Shown here one piece after another: positions 1-7,590 of a stretch of 64,000 nucleotides of DNA; position 1 is the stretch's first letter, and each line of letters starts with the position of its first letter. This DNA comes from Sphingopyxis chilensis (lineage in GTDB: Bacteria; Pseudomonadota; Alphaproteobacteria; Sphingomonadales; Sphingomonadaceae), in the NCBI RefSeq assembly GCF_035930445.1, contig NZ_CP142394.1:2885501-2949500 (forward strand), written 5' to 3'. The notes beneath the pieces were generated by a model that searched no databases, was not told the DNA's origin, and worked only from the letters and a program-made list of their open reading frames with translations. The position numbers and the translations under genes are program-made.

Positions 1-476
1 GCAAATGGGCCATCATCTGTTTCCTTGTCGCGGCGCCGCCGCTGGCGGGGCTTGCCGTCTATCAGATGGAGGCGGGCTATGACGCCGTGGCGATCTTCGG
101 CTCGACGATCGTGCTGTCGATCCCGTTCGATACGCTGATGACCGTCGGTTGGGCGGCGCTGATCATGCTGCTCATCAAGACCAGGGCGAGCGACGCCGTG
201 CGCTCGCGCCTCGCTGCAGCGGGGCGCATGGCCTTCACCAACTATCTCGCGACCTCGATCGTGATGACGACGATTTTCTATGGCTATGGGCTCGGCCTGT
301 TTGGCAGCGTCGGCCGCCTGCCGCTCTACCTTTTCTGCTTCGGCATGTGGGCCGCGATGTTGCTATGGTCGAAACCCTGGCTCGAACGCTATCATTATGG
401 GCCGCTCGAATGGCTGTGGCGCAGCCTGTCGCGCTGGCGGGTTCAGCCGATGAAGAAGGCCGCAGCCGCTCAGTAA
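1..476 (+). CDS. DUF418 family membrane protein, C-terminal part
   Basis: The reading frame is already open at the left edge, so only the last 157 or so residues are visible and the start lies outside. Four hydrophobic segments can be seen. The stretch GRMAFTNYLATS, the FYGYGLGLFG segment and the ending GPLEWLWRSLSRW are typical of the C-terminal DUF418 domain, found in polytopic inner-membrane proteins of unknown function. The gene overlaps the tail of the convergent Hpt gene by 7 bp. The family call is firm; no biochemical role can be given. Confidence 0.85.
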   Translation, partial: KWAIICFLVAAPPLAGLAVYQMEAGYDAVAIFGSTIVLSIPFDTLMTVGWAALIMLLIKTRASDAVRSRLAAAGRMAFTNYLATSIVMTTIFYGYGLGLFGSVGRLPLYLFCFGMWAAMLLWSKPWLERYHYGPLEWLWRSLSRWRVQPMKKAAAAQ

Positions 477-874
477 CTCGCCGCGCGACCGAAACCCGAA
501 GGGCGTCGCTGGACGAGCGGATTGGCTTCGCGCTCGAGCGCGGCCAGCGTTTCCTCGAACAGCGGACGCAGCGTGACCACGCGCGGCAGATACTCCTCGG
601 GACTGGTCTGGCTTTCGACGCAGTGGCGCGCGAACATCTCGATATCCTCGGCCAGCGCGCCGAGTTTCTCTCCGCCGAACTGGCGCGCTTCGCTCTTCAG
701 CGTGTGGGCGGGCATCACGAGACCGCGCGCGTCGCGCGCACGCATCGCCTCTTCGATCGCGGCGACCGACTTGGTCCCGTCTTCGCGAAAATAGCCGAGA
801 ATCCGTACGAATGCGGCACCCAATTCGGTGCGCGTCGCGCGAAACTCATCCCAATCGACCAGAATTTCGTCCAA
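470..874 (-). CDS. Hpt domain phosphotransfer protein
   Basis: A 134-residue, single-domain, mostly helical protein. AHTLKSEARQFGG at residues 56-68 is the classic histidine phosphotransfer motif, with His57 the predicted phospho-acceptor. Proteins like this relay phosphate between hybrid histidine kinases and response regulators in the cytoplasm. There is no kinase or receiver gene beside it, so its partners must be encoded elsewhere. It lies downstream of, and on the same strand as, the tusA-like gene after a 117 bp gap, and meets DUF418 tail to tail. It resembles the free-standing Hpt proteins of alphaproteobacteria, but the identity of the pathway cannot be read here. Confidence 0.85.
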   Translation of the reverse strand: MDEILVDWDEFRATRTELGAAFVRILGYFREDGTKSVAAIEEAMRARDARGLVMPAHTLKSEARQFGGEKLGALAEDIEMFARHCVESQTSPEEYLPRVVTLRPLFEETLAALEREANPLVQRRPSGFGRAASY

Positions 875-991
875 TGCTTTCGTCCCTTGGTGTTCATATT
901 CGGCCGTGGTCCCGGCCGTTCCATGCCCAACTTGGGTAAAAAAGACGTTACGCTGACGGCTAGCGTGCGGCCAAAGCCGCCCCGTTTCGGG

Positions 992-1216
992 TCAGTCGCG
1001 GCGTACGCGCCAGCGCCCCGCGGTGGCCGGCGTCGCATCCTCGACCCGCCAGCCATGTTCGTCGGCAAGCGCCGCTACCTCACGGCCGGCCTGCGGATCG
1101 TCGGCGATCAGCAGCACTTCGCGCGCATCGCGCATCGCGCGGGCGAGGCGCAGCGCAGGCCAGGGACAGCGCATCCCGCGCGCATCGACGACCAGCGCCG
1201 ATCCGTCACTCGTCAT
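992..1216 (-). CDS. TusA-family sulfur carrier/sulfurtransferase-like protein
   Basis: A 74-residue protein beginning MTSDGSALVVDARGMRCPWP. Cys17-Pro18-Trp19-Pro20 is the CPxP signature of the TusA/SirA fold, in which the cysteine carries sulfur as a persulfide. The start ATG lies inside the end of der, so the two genes overlap by 11 bp (ATGACGAGTGA), which implies translational coupling. TusA proteins feed sulfur to tRNA thiolation, molybdenum cofactor synthesis or other transfer reactions. The sequence does not tell which applies here. A longer upstream frame exists but lies within der and was rejected as a start. Confidence 0.8.
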   Translation of the reverse strand: MTSDGSALVVDARGMRCPWPALRLARAMRDAREVLLIADDPQAGREVAALADEHGWRVEDATPATAGRWRVRRD

Positions 1217-2609
1217 ACGGATTGCGCGAATTGCGGAAATTGAGCCGCACCGGAACGCCCTGGAACCCCAGCTCCTTGCGCATCCCGTTGACCAGATAGC
1301 GTTCATAGCTTCCCGGCAGCGCATCGGTCCGCGACCCGAACACGACAAAGGTCGGCGGCCGCGTGCGCGCCTGCGTGATATAGCGCAGCTTGATGCGCTT
1401 GCCGCCGGGCGCCGGCGGCGGGTTCGCCGTGACGGCACCCTCGAACCAGCGGTTGAGCCGCGCGGTCGACACGCGATTGGTCCAGATCTCGCGCTGTTCG
1501 AACGCGACGCGGACCAGCGTGTCGATACCCTTGCCCGTCGCGCCCGAAATGCTGAGCACGGGCACGCCCTTGACCTGGCTCAGCCCGTCGTCGAGCGCCG
1601 CCCGCACGCCGTTGAACAGCGCCGACGGATCCTCGGCGACGTCCCATTTGTTGAGCGCGACGATCAGCGCGCGTCCTTCCTGAAGCACCCTGTCGGCGAT
1701 GCGCAGATCCTGCGCCTCCAGCCCCTTGGTCGCATCGAGCAGCAGCACGACGACCTCGGCGAAATCGACCGCGTGAAGCGCATCGGCAACCGACAATTTC
1801 TCCAGCTTGTCGATCACCTTGGCGCGCTTGCGCATGCCGGCGGTGTCGAACAGCTGGATCTCGTGGACCTCGCCGTCCTTTTCCCATTGCCAGTCGACGC
1901 GGATCGAATCGCGCGTGATCCCGGCTTCGGGTCCCGTGATCAGCCGGTCTTCGCCGATCATGCGGTTGATCAGCGTCGACTTGCCCGCATTGGGGCGCCC
2001 GACGATCGCGAGCTTCATCGGGCCGAGCGGCGCGTCTTCATCCTCTTCGCCCCCATCTTCCCCAAGAAGGACGGGAGGCAGCCGGGCTTCGGCCTCGGCG
2101 GCGTCGAAACCCTCGACGATCGGGCGAAGCGCATCGAACAGGTCGACGACACCTTCGCCATGTTCGGCGCTGAGCGCCACCGGATTGTCGAAGCCGAGCG
2201 AATAGCTCTCCATCAGGCCGTTTTCGCCCTGTTTCCCTTCGGCCTTGTTGACGAGGAGGATGATCGGCGTGTCCTCGCTGCGCAGCCAGCGCGCGATTTC
2301 CTGGTCGAGCGGGGTTACCCCGGCGCGGCCGTCGATCATGAACAGCGCGGCGTCGGCCTCGCGCACCGCCTTTTCGGTCTGGACGCGCATCCGGCCGGGC
2401 AAGGTCGCCGCGTCATAATCCTCGAAACCCGCGGTATCGACGATCGTGAATTTCAGGCCGAGCAGTTCGCCGTCGCCTTCGCGGCGGTCGCGCGTCACGC
2501 CCGGCTGGTCGTCAACGAGCGCAAGGCGCTTGCCGACCAGCCGGTTGAACAGCGTCGATTTGCCCACATTGGGTCGACCGACAATGGCGATCGTCGCGTG
2601 TCGCGACAT
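1206..2609 (-). CDS. der: ribosome-associated GTPase Der (EngA)
   Basis: 467 residues with tandem G domains and a C-terminal KH-like domain, the normal Der layout. The first G domain shows GRPNVGKST at 11-19, DTAG at 58-61 and NKAE at 121-124. The second shows GRPNAGKST at 204-212, DTAG at 255-258 and NKWD at 320-323. An acidic linker (EDGGEEDED, about 184-192) separates them. Der is an essential GTPase needed for 50S subunit maturation. The first-domain G4 is NKAE in place of NKxD, which to my knowledge is common in alphaproteobacterial Der. Upstream on the same strand lie the BamB-like and TPR genes, an order also seen near der in other proteobacteria. Confidence 0.97.
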   Translation of the reverse strand: MSRHATIAIVGRPNVGKSTLFNRLVGKRLALVDDQPGVTRDRREGDGELLGLKFTIVDTAGFEDYDAATLPGRMRVQTEKAVREADAALFMIDGRAGVTPLDQEIARWLRSEDTPIILLVNKAEGKQGENGLMESYSLGFDNPVALSAEHGEGVVDLFDALRPIVEGFDAAEAEARLPPVLLGEDGGEEDEDAPLGPMKLAIVGRPNAGKSTLINRMIGEDRLITGPEAGITRDSIRVDWQWEKDGEVHEIQLFDTAGMRKRAKVIDKLEKLSVADALHAVDFAEVVVLLLDATKGLEAQDLRIADRVLQEGRALIVALNKWDVAEDPSALFNGVRAALDDGLSQVKGVPVLSISGATGKGIDTLVRVAFEQREIWTNRVSTARLNRWFEGAVTANPPPAPGGKRIKLRYITQARTRPPTFVVFGSRTDALPGSYERYLVNGMRKELGFQGVPVRLNFRNSRNPYDE

Positions 2610-2651
2610 TACAGAGTCCTCATTTCAAAGCATAAAGCGATAAATACGGCC

Positions 2652-2726
2652 GTGTTCCCGAGCGAAGGCGAGGGCTCGTTCGAGCGGAGCGAGAACGGTC
2701 GCTGCCTCGTCTTCGCTCGGGGACAC
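2652..2726. repeat. intergenic inverted repeat between bamB-like gene and der
   Basis: A 21 bp arm at 2652-2672 pairs with 2706-2726 with two mismatches, around a centre that is itself rich in CGAGCG motifs. It fills most of the 144 bp gap between the BamB-like gene and der. It could be a transcript-processing hairpin, an attenuator or a REP-like element. It has no T tract that would mark a simple rho-independent terminator. Confidence 0.6.
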
Positions 2727-2753
2727 GGGACAAATGACCGCGCGATGTTTCCG

Positions 2754-4088
2754 TCAGCGCCAGGCCGTGATCGTCCCGTCGTCCGCGAGCACGTACAAGA
2801 TATTGTTCGCGACCACCGGCGACTGGGACAGCGGCGACTTGAATTCGGTCGATGCCAGCAGCGACCCGTCGGTCGGCGAAAATTCCGCCAGCGTGCCTTC
2901 GCTGTTGACCGCGATCAGCCGGCCGCCGGCCAGGATCGGCCCCGTCCAGCGGATCGGGTCCTTCTTCTTCTTTTCGGTTTCGACGCGGAACCGCGCCAGC
3001 TGCTGGAGCCAGCGCACCTTGCCGTTCGCGCGCGCGACGCAGAGCAGCTTGCCGTCGTCGGTCATCGCATAGACCCATTCGCCGACCACATAGGGGGTCG
3101 AAATGCCCGCGATCGAGATTTCCCAGCTGCGCTGGCCGGTGACGAGTTCATAGCTTGCCATGCGGCCGCCCTGGCCGAGCGCGAAGACATGGCCGCGGTC
3201 GACCACCGGGTCGGCGTCGACATCGGTGAGCGTCGACACCGACAGCGCCATCGACGTGCGCGCGAGCGCGTCTTCCCACAGGTCGCGGCCATTCTCGTAG
3301 CGATAGGCCTGCACCTCGCCCGACGAGAAGCCGGCAACGATCGTGCCCTGTCCGGCGGCCGGCGATGCCGCGCCGAACACGCTGCCGGCCTCGGTCGATG
3401 CCGTCGCCTGCCATTGCACCGCGCCATTGGCGGCATTGAGCGCGTAAATCTGGTTATCCTGGCTGATCACATAGACGCCGCCGAACGCGACCGTCGGCGC
3501 GCCGCGCAGCGGGCCGGCGGGCTTCACCTTCCAGATCACCGAGCCGTCGGCAGCGTTCAGCGCGGCGACGTCGCCGACGCCGCTCGTCGCATAGACCACA
3601 TTGCCATCGACCGCGGCGCCGCCGCCGAACAGCGAATCCCTGAAATCCTTGCCGGTGCTGCCGATCGCCGCGCTCCACAGCTTCGCACCGGTGTCGGCGG
3701 CAAAGGCCGAGACGACCGCATCGGTATCGACCGTGAACAGCCGGTTGTCGGCGATCACCGGCGACGAGGCGAGGCGCTGCTTCTTGGTGCTGCCGGCGAT
3801 GCTCGCTTCCCACAGCTTCGCGCGCGTCGCACCGAGCGCCGGATGGCCCATCGATTTCGACGCATTGCCGCCCGACTGGGCCCAGGCCGCATTGACCGCC
3901 GGTTCGGGCAGGACGACCGCGATTGCGGCGGTCGCGGAATCGACCTTGATGCTGCTATCGTTCGACAGGATCGACACGCGATCGCCGATCGTCGGCGTCT
4001 TCGGCCCGCCGTCGCCCTTGAACACCCCGCATGCAGCAAGCGGCAGCGCCAGCAGCGCCGCATAGAATCCGTAACGCGTGTTCCGCAT
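2754..4088 (-). CDS. bamB: BamB-like outer-membrane assembly lipoprotein (PQQ-type beta-propeller)
   Basis: 444 residues. The chosen start, MRNTRYGFYA, gives a lipoprotein signal peptide with lipobox LAAC ending at Cys20. The remainder shows repeated W/DxxTG blades of a PQQ-like eight-bladed propeller (for example AADTGAKLW, NAADGSVIW, NAANGAVQW). BamB sits on the periplasmic face of the outer membrane and helps the BAM complex insert beta-barrels. One base separates it from the stop of the upstream TPR gene, so the two are cotranscribed, as yfgM-bamB-der are in enterobacteria. A longer frame upstream overlaps the TPR gene and lacks the signal peptide at its end, so it was rejected. Confidence 0.88.
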   Translation of the reverse strand: MRNTRYGFYAALLALPLAACGVFKGDGGPKTPTIGDRVSILSNDSSIKVDSATAAIAVVLPEPAVNAAWAQSGGNASKSMGHPALGATRAKLWEASIAGSTKKQRLASSPVIADNRLFTVDTDAVVSAFAADTGAKLWSAAIGSTGKDFRDSLFGGGAAVDGNVVYATSGVGDVAALNAADGSVIWKVKPAGPLRGAPTVAFGGVYVISQDNQIYALNAANGAVQWQATASTEAGSVFGAASPAAGQGTIVAGFSSGEVQAYRYENGRDLWEDALARTSMALSVSTLTDVDADPVVDRGHVFALGQGGRMASYELVTGQRSWEISIAGISTPYVVGEWVYAMTDDGKLLCVARANGKVRWLQQLARFRVETEKKKKDPIRWTGPILAGGRLIAVNSEGTLAEFSPTDGSLLASTEFKSPLSQSPVVANNILYVLADDGTITAWR

Positions 4089-4089
4089 A

Positions 4090-4863
4090 TTAATTGGCTT
4101 CCTCAGTCTTCGCGGCTGCCGCTGCCTTCGGCGCAGCATCGCCTTTCTTTTCGGCGGCGGCACTTTCCGCCGCCCTGTCCGTAACCGCGTCGACGCCGAG
4201 CATGCCCGCCATCTGCACCGAACGCGATTGCAGCGACCGCGTCACGTCGGGCAATTTGGCGATGCGGCCATAAAGCGCGCCGGCCTGGTCGAACTGGCCC
4301 AGCTGATAATGCGCCGTGGCCGACAGTTCGGCGGCGCTCGCGAACCAGCTCGACGCCGGATCCTTGGCATCGATCATCGGCTTCATCCGCGCGATCACCG
4401 TCTCGGGCTTCAGCGTGTCATATTCGAACGCCGTCTGGCGGATCAGCGCAAGATCGCGCAGCGCCTGGTCGAGCTTGGTGTCCGCGGCGACCTTTGCCAT
4501 CAAGGCGGCGGCGGCCTTCAGGTCGCCGGCCTGCGCCTTGATATTCGCTTCCTGCATCTGCGCGACCGCGCGATAGGCTGGGTCGCCTTCCGCCGCGATC
4601 TTCTGCAGTTCGGCGGTCGCGGCGCGCGGCTGGTTGGTGCCAAGCTTTTCGAATGCCGCGATCAGTTCCTCGGCCTGTTCGCCGCGCGCGGCATCCTGCC
4701 GGTGGCTCCAGAAGAGATAGCCGCCGAATGCCAGCAGCGCGGCAAGGACGCCGCCGATGATCCACCGGCCGTAACGCTGCATGATCGTGTCGAGCCGGTC
4801 CTTGCGGACGGCTTCGTCGACTTCCTGCAACAGCGCGGCGTCATTCGTCGGGCTCAGGGCCAA
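4090..4863 (-). CDS. membrane-anchored tetratricopeptide protein (YfgM-like)
   Basis: 257 residues. A short cytoplasmic N-terminus with the YfgM-type pattern EVDEAVRKDRLDTIMQRYGRW is followed by one transmembrane helix at about 34-52 and a helical TPR-like periplasmic region to about 230. The tail is rich in Ala, Lys and Glu (about 230-257). YfgM in Escherichia coli is an ancillary SecYEG/PpiD partner in the periplasm. Position directly upstream of a BamB-like gene and der matches the yfgM-bamB-der order. The family assignment rests on topology and gene order as well as the N-terminal motif. Confidence 0.82.
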   Translation of the reverse strand: MALSPTNDAALLQEVDEAVRKDRLDTIMQRYGRWIIGGVLAALLAFGGYLFWSHRQDAARGEQAEELIAAFEKLGTNQPRAATAELQKIAAEGDPAYRAVAQMQEANIKAQAGDLKAAAALMAKVAADTKLDQALRDLALIRQTAFEYDTLKPETVIARMKPMIDAKDPASSWFASAAELSATAHYQLGQFDQAGALYGRIAKLPDVTRSLQSRSVQMAGMLGVDAVTDRAAESAAAEKKGDAAPKAAAAAKTEEAN

Positions 4864-4964
4864 TCAAACCTCCATAAACTCAATAGCGGCGCTGGGCCGG
4901 CCCGCTTCCTTAGCGACGGCACAGGGAAAGGCCAAGCGTTTCACTTTGGGTCGCCGCCGCGCCA

Positions 4965-5828
4965 TCAACCTGCGTAGATCTGATCCTCGGTCGGGAATGA
5001 ACGGGACCTGACTTCGTCGGCATAGTCCTTGACCGCGCCGCTGACGACGCCGGCCATGTCCTGATAGCGCTTCACGAACTTGGGCACGCGGTCGAACATG
5101 CCGAGCATGTCGTCGGTGACGAGGACCTGGCCGTCGCACTGCGCCGATGCGCCGATGCCGATCGTCGGGCAATCGACCTTGTTCGTGATCTCGATCGCGA
5201 TCGATTCGAGCACGCCTTCGATGACGATCGAAAAGGCGCCGGCCTGCGCGACCGCGACCGCATCCTCGACGATCGAGCGCGCCTCTTCCTCGCTCTTGCC
5301 GCGCACGCCATAGCCGCCGAGGATGTTGACCGCCTGCGGCGTCAGCCCGACATGACCCATCACCGGAATGCCGCGCTGGGTCAGGAATTCGATCGTCGGG
5401 GCAAGCACCTTGCCGCCCTCGACCTTGACCGCCGCCGCGCCGGTTTCCTTGAGCAGGCGCGCGGCATTGTCGAACGCCTGCTGCGGGCTGCCCTCATAGC
5501 TGCCGAACGGCATGTCGACGATCACCGCGGCATGATAGCTGCCGCGAACCACCGCCGCGCCGTGCAGCGCCATCATCTCCATCGTCACCCCGACGGTGTG
5601 CGGCAGACCGTAAATTACCTGCGCGAGCGAATCGCCGACGAGCAACATGTCGCAATGCGGGTCGAGCAGCTGCGCCATGCGGACGGTGTAGGCGGTCAGC
5701 ATGACCAGCGGCTCGCCGCCCTTGCGCTGGCGGATGCGCGGCACCGTGAGGCGCTTCATCGGTTGCGGCGTCGGATTGGCGCGGCTGGTCGATGTGTCGA
5801 AGGTGAGCGTTTTGGGGAGCGTGGACAT
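4965..5828 (-). CDS. panB: 3-methyl-2-oxobutanoate hydroxymethyltransferase
   Basis: 287 residues. PanB transfers a hydroxymethyl group from methylene-tetrahydrofolate to alpha-ketoisovalerate, the first committed step to pantothenate and coenzyme A. Conserved blocks are LTAYT, VGDSLA (64-69), [15 protein letters not shown] (135-139), GHVGLTPQ and IGIGA. The Mg-binding acidic residues appear as Asp66 and Asp105, with Glu137 beside them. The 23-residue leader before [13 protein letters not shown] is longer than usual, so a start at 5759 (Met24) is possible. It stands alone: panC is not adjacent. The upstream side is the promoter region of the divergent membrane-protein operon. Confidence 0.96.
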   Translation of the reverse strand: MSTLPKTLTFDTSTSRANPTPQPMKRLTVPRIRQRKGGEPLVMLTAYTVRMAQLLDPHCDMLLVGDSLAQVIYGLPHTVGVTMEMMALHGAAVVRGSYHAAVIVDMPFGSYEGSPQQAFDNAARLLKETGAAAVKVEGGKVLAPTIEFLTQRGIPVMGHVGLTPQAVNILGGYGVRGKSEEEARSIVEDAVAVAQAGAFSIVIEGVLESIAIEITNKVDCPTIGIGASAQCDGQVLVTDDMLGMFDRVPKFVKRYQDMAGVVSGAVKDYADEVRSRSFPTEDQIYAG

Positions 5829-5893
5829 GGCGCGGCGGTTTAGCGGCTAATCCGCGGCGGCGAAAGCGCGAAGGCAGGCGATGTAAATTATCC

Positions 5894-5921
5894 TTGACTC
5901 AATGTTCGTTTTAATTAACAT
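5894..5921 (+). promoter_or_regulatory. predicted sigma-70 promoter of the membrane protein-XRE operon
   Basis: TTGACT at 5894-5899 and TAACAT at 5916-5921 are separated by 16 bp and lie about 35 bp before the first start codon, in an AT-rich island that contrasts with the surrounding coding GC. The -35 match is 5 of 6 and the -10 match 4 of 6. This is a pattern match only. Confidence 0.5.
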
Positions 5922-5942
5922 CTCGTCTAATTGAACGAACAT
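5902..5942. promoter_or_regulatory. inverted repeat, candidate operator for the downstream XRE regulator
   Basis: A perfect 9 bp inverted repeat, ATGTTCGTT at 5902-5910 and AACGAACAT at 5934-5942, has half-site centres 32 bp apart (three helical turns). It straddles the predicted -10 box and transcription start. The palindrome TTAATTAA lies just inside the left half. A repressor bound here would block the operon that encodes the XRE protein, so autoregulation is the natural reading. This is inference. Confidence 0.5.
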
Positions 5943-5956
5943 CGGAGACGTCGGAC

Positions 5957-6379
5957 ATGTCCTTTCGCGAAAAAACCCACTGGGCGGCCTTCATCGGCAT
6001 CTTCGTCGCCTTTGGCTGGTATTTCGTCGCCTATCCCTGGCACAAGATCGACACCCCGGCGGGCGTCGGCGCGGTGGCAGGGATGCTGGTGCCGGTGACG
6101 GTCATCATCATCGCCGTGATGGCGGCAACGGCCGCCTTCTTTGCCATCCGCGCGCCCAACGAGGCGTACGTCAAGGAAGACGAGCGCGAACGCGGCATCC
6201 ACCTCCTCGGCACCCATCTCGCTTATTATCCGCTGGTGCTCGGCTGCTGGGCGAATATGATCGCGATATTCTATCGCTTCACGCCGGGCGTCTATCTCAA
6301 CATGTTGATCGCGACCGTCGTGCTGGCCGAACTGGTCCGCGTTGGCGCGCAGCTCTATTATTATCGCCGGGGGCACTGA
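5957..6379 (+). CDS. small four-helix membrane protein of an XRE-linked family
   Basis: 140 residues. Hydrophobic segments lie at about 9-26, 38-61, 87-106 and 112-133. A charged loop EAYVKEDERERGIHLLG sits in the middle, and the end is VRVGAQLYYYRRG. The KEDERE(R) loop resembles DUF2178-like membrane proteins that often lie next to a small XRE regulator, as here, three bases upstream of one. No enzymatic motif is visible. A role in sensing or modulating the regulator is possible, but nothing in the sequence proves it. Confidence 0.7.
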   Translation: MSFREKTHWAAFIGIFVAFGWYFVAYPWHKIDTPAGVGAVAGMLVPVTVIIIAVMAATAAFFAIRAPNEAYVKEDERERGIHLLGTHLAYYPLVLGCWANMIAIFYRFTPGVYLNMLIATVVLAELVRVGAQLYYYRRGH

Positions 6380-6382
6380 CCG

Positions 6383-6601
6383 GTGGCGCTTCCCTTCACC
6401 AACGATATCCGCACGCTGCGCTTCCTGGCCGACGAGATGACACAGGGCGATCTGGGCGAGCGGGTCGGGGTGACGCGTCAGACGATCGCGGCGATCGAGC
6501 AGGGCAAATATTCGCCGTCGCTCGAGGTGGCCTTCCGTATCGCCCACGTCTTCGGCAAGCCGCTCGACACGGTCTTTCAGTGGATTGACGACGGGGATTG
6601 A
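6383..6601 (+). CDS. small XRE-family transcriptional regulator
   Basis: 72 residues starting at GTG, three bases after the stop of the membrane-protein gene. The compact helix-turn-helix reads LGERVGVTRQTIAAIEQG (residues about 27-44), followed by KYSPSLEVAFRIAHVFGKPLDTVFQ, the standard layout of single-domain Cro/CI-like repressors. Being second in a two-gene operon with an inverted repeat over the promoter suggests that it represses its own operon. There is no toxin-like partner, so I do not call this a toxin-antitoxin pair. The ORF ends just before a strong hairpin. Confidence 0.9.
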   Translation: MALPFTNDIRTLRFLADEMTQGDLGERVGVTRQTIAAIEQGKYSPSLEVAFRIAHVFGKPLDTVFQWIDDGD

Positions 6602-6619
6602 GACAGCGCGGCCGCGCGG

Positions 6620-6659
6620 GCCCGGTCCGGCGCCTCCCCCCGGTGGCGCCGGTCCGGGC
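6620..6659. terminator. long GC-rich hairpin between convergent genes
   Basis: Arms of 15 bp (6620-6634 and 6645-6659) pair with a single mismatch around a 10 base loop. The hairpin lies between the convergent XRE and aldo/keto reductase genes and probably ends transcription from both sides. No clear T tract follows, so Rho may contribute. Confidence 0.6.
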
Positions 6660-6660
6660 T

Positions 6661-7590
6661 TCAGGCTTCGCTCAACGCCGCGAGCTGCGCGTCGCTCAGA
6701 TCGAGATCGAGGCTGCCCATCAGTTCGTCGAGCTGCCCGACCGTCGTCGCGCTCGCGATCGGCGCGGTGACGCCGGACTGCGCCGCGACCCAGGCGAGCG
6801 CGATCTGCGACAGCGTCGCGCCGGTTTCGGCCGCAATCCGCTCCATCGCCGCGAGCACCGCGGGGCCCTTTCCTTCCAGATAGGGTTTGACCCGCGCACC
6901 GCGCGGGCTTTTGCCAAGGTCGGCGGCACTGCGATACTTCCCCGACAGATAGCCCGAGGCGAGGCTGAAATAGGTGACGACGCCCAGCCCTTCATCGATG
7001 CAGAGCTGCTGCAACGGGCCTTCATATTGGGCCCGGTCGAGCAGGTTGAGTTCGGGCTGCATCGCGGTGAAGCGCGGCAGGCCTTTTTCGTCCGCGACGC
7101 GCAGCGCCTCGGCCAGCCGCTCGGCGGAATAGTTGGACGCGCCGATCGCGCGCACGATCCCCGCGTCGACCAGTTCGGCAAAGGCGCCGAGCACTTCATC
7201 GAGCGGCACGTCGGGATCGTCCTTATGCGCGAAATAGAGGTCGATGACATCGGTGCCGAGCCGGTCGAGCGACCCCTGCACCGCGTCGCGGATGCGATCG
7301 GGCTCGAGGCCGCCGGGCATCATGCCGACTTTGGTGGCGATCAGGACCTTGTCGCGCGCTCCGCTTTCCCTGAGCCACGCACCCATCATGTTTTCGGACT
7401 CGCCACCCTTGTGCCCCGGTACCCACGCCGAATAGACGTCGGCGGTGTCGATCATTCCGCCGCCATGTTCGACGAAGCGGTCGAGAACGGCGAAGCTGGC
7501 GGCCTTGTCCGCCGTCATGCCAAAGACATTGCCGCCGAGCACGAAGGGGCGGATCGACAGGCCGCTCTGGCCCAGCGCGCGTTCGGTCAT
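6661..7590 (-). CDS. aldo/keto reductase
   Basis: 309 residues forming a (beta/alpha)8 barrel that reduces carbonyls with NADPH. The catalytic tetrad is visible: Asp48 and Tyr53 in MIDTADVYS, Lys87 in ATKVG, and His122 in YFAHKDD. The nucleotide-binding C-terminal part includes PIASATTVGQLDEL. The N-terminus MTERALGQSGLSIRPFVLGGNVFG is typical of the YghZ/YdhF-like oxidoreductases. The start overlaps the stop of the GDPD gene by 4 bp (ATGA), so it is the last gene of a three-gene operon. The substrate is unknown. Confidence 0.93.
   Translation of the reverse strand: MTERALGQSGLSIRPFVLGGNVFGMTADKAASFAVLDRFVEHGGGMIDTADVYSAWVPGHKGGESENMMGAWLRESGARDKVLIATKVGMMPGGLEPDRIRDAVQGSLDRLGTDVIDLYFAHKDDPDVPLDEVLGAFAELVDAGIVRAIGASNYSAERLAEALRVADEKGLPRFTAMQPELNLLDRAQYEGPLQQLCIDEGLGVVTYFSLASGYLSGKYRSAADLGKSPRGARVKPYLEGKGPAVLAAMERIAAETGATLSQIALAWVAAQSGVTAPIASATTVGQLDELMGSLDLDLSDAQLAALSEA

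Noticed and set aside
1023..4184. Very long open frame on the plus strand antisense to der and the BamB-like gene
   Set aside because: It is arginine-, histidine- and aspartate-rich with no family motif and mirrors the GC-biased codons of the real minus-strand genes.
6383..6601. XRE gene and its membrane partner as a toxin-antitoxin pair
   Set aside because: The partner is a 140-residue four-helix protein with no toxin motif, and the gene order and family fit a regulator-linked membrane protein.
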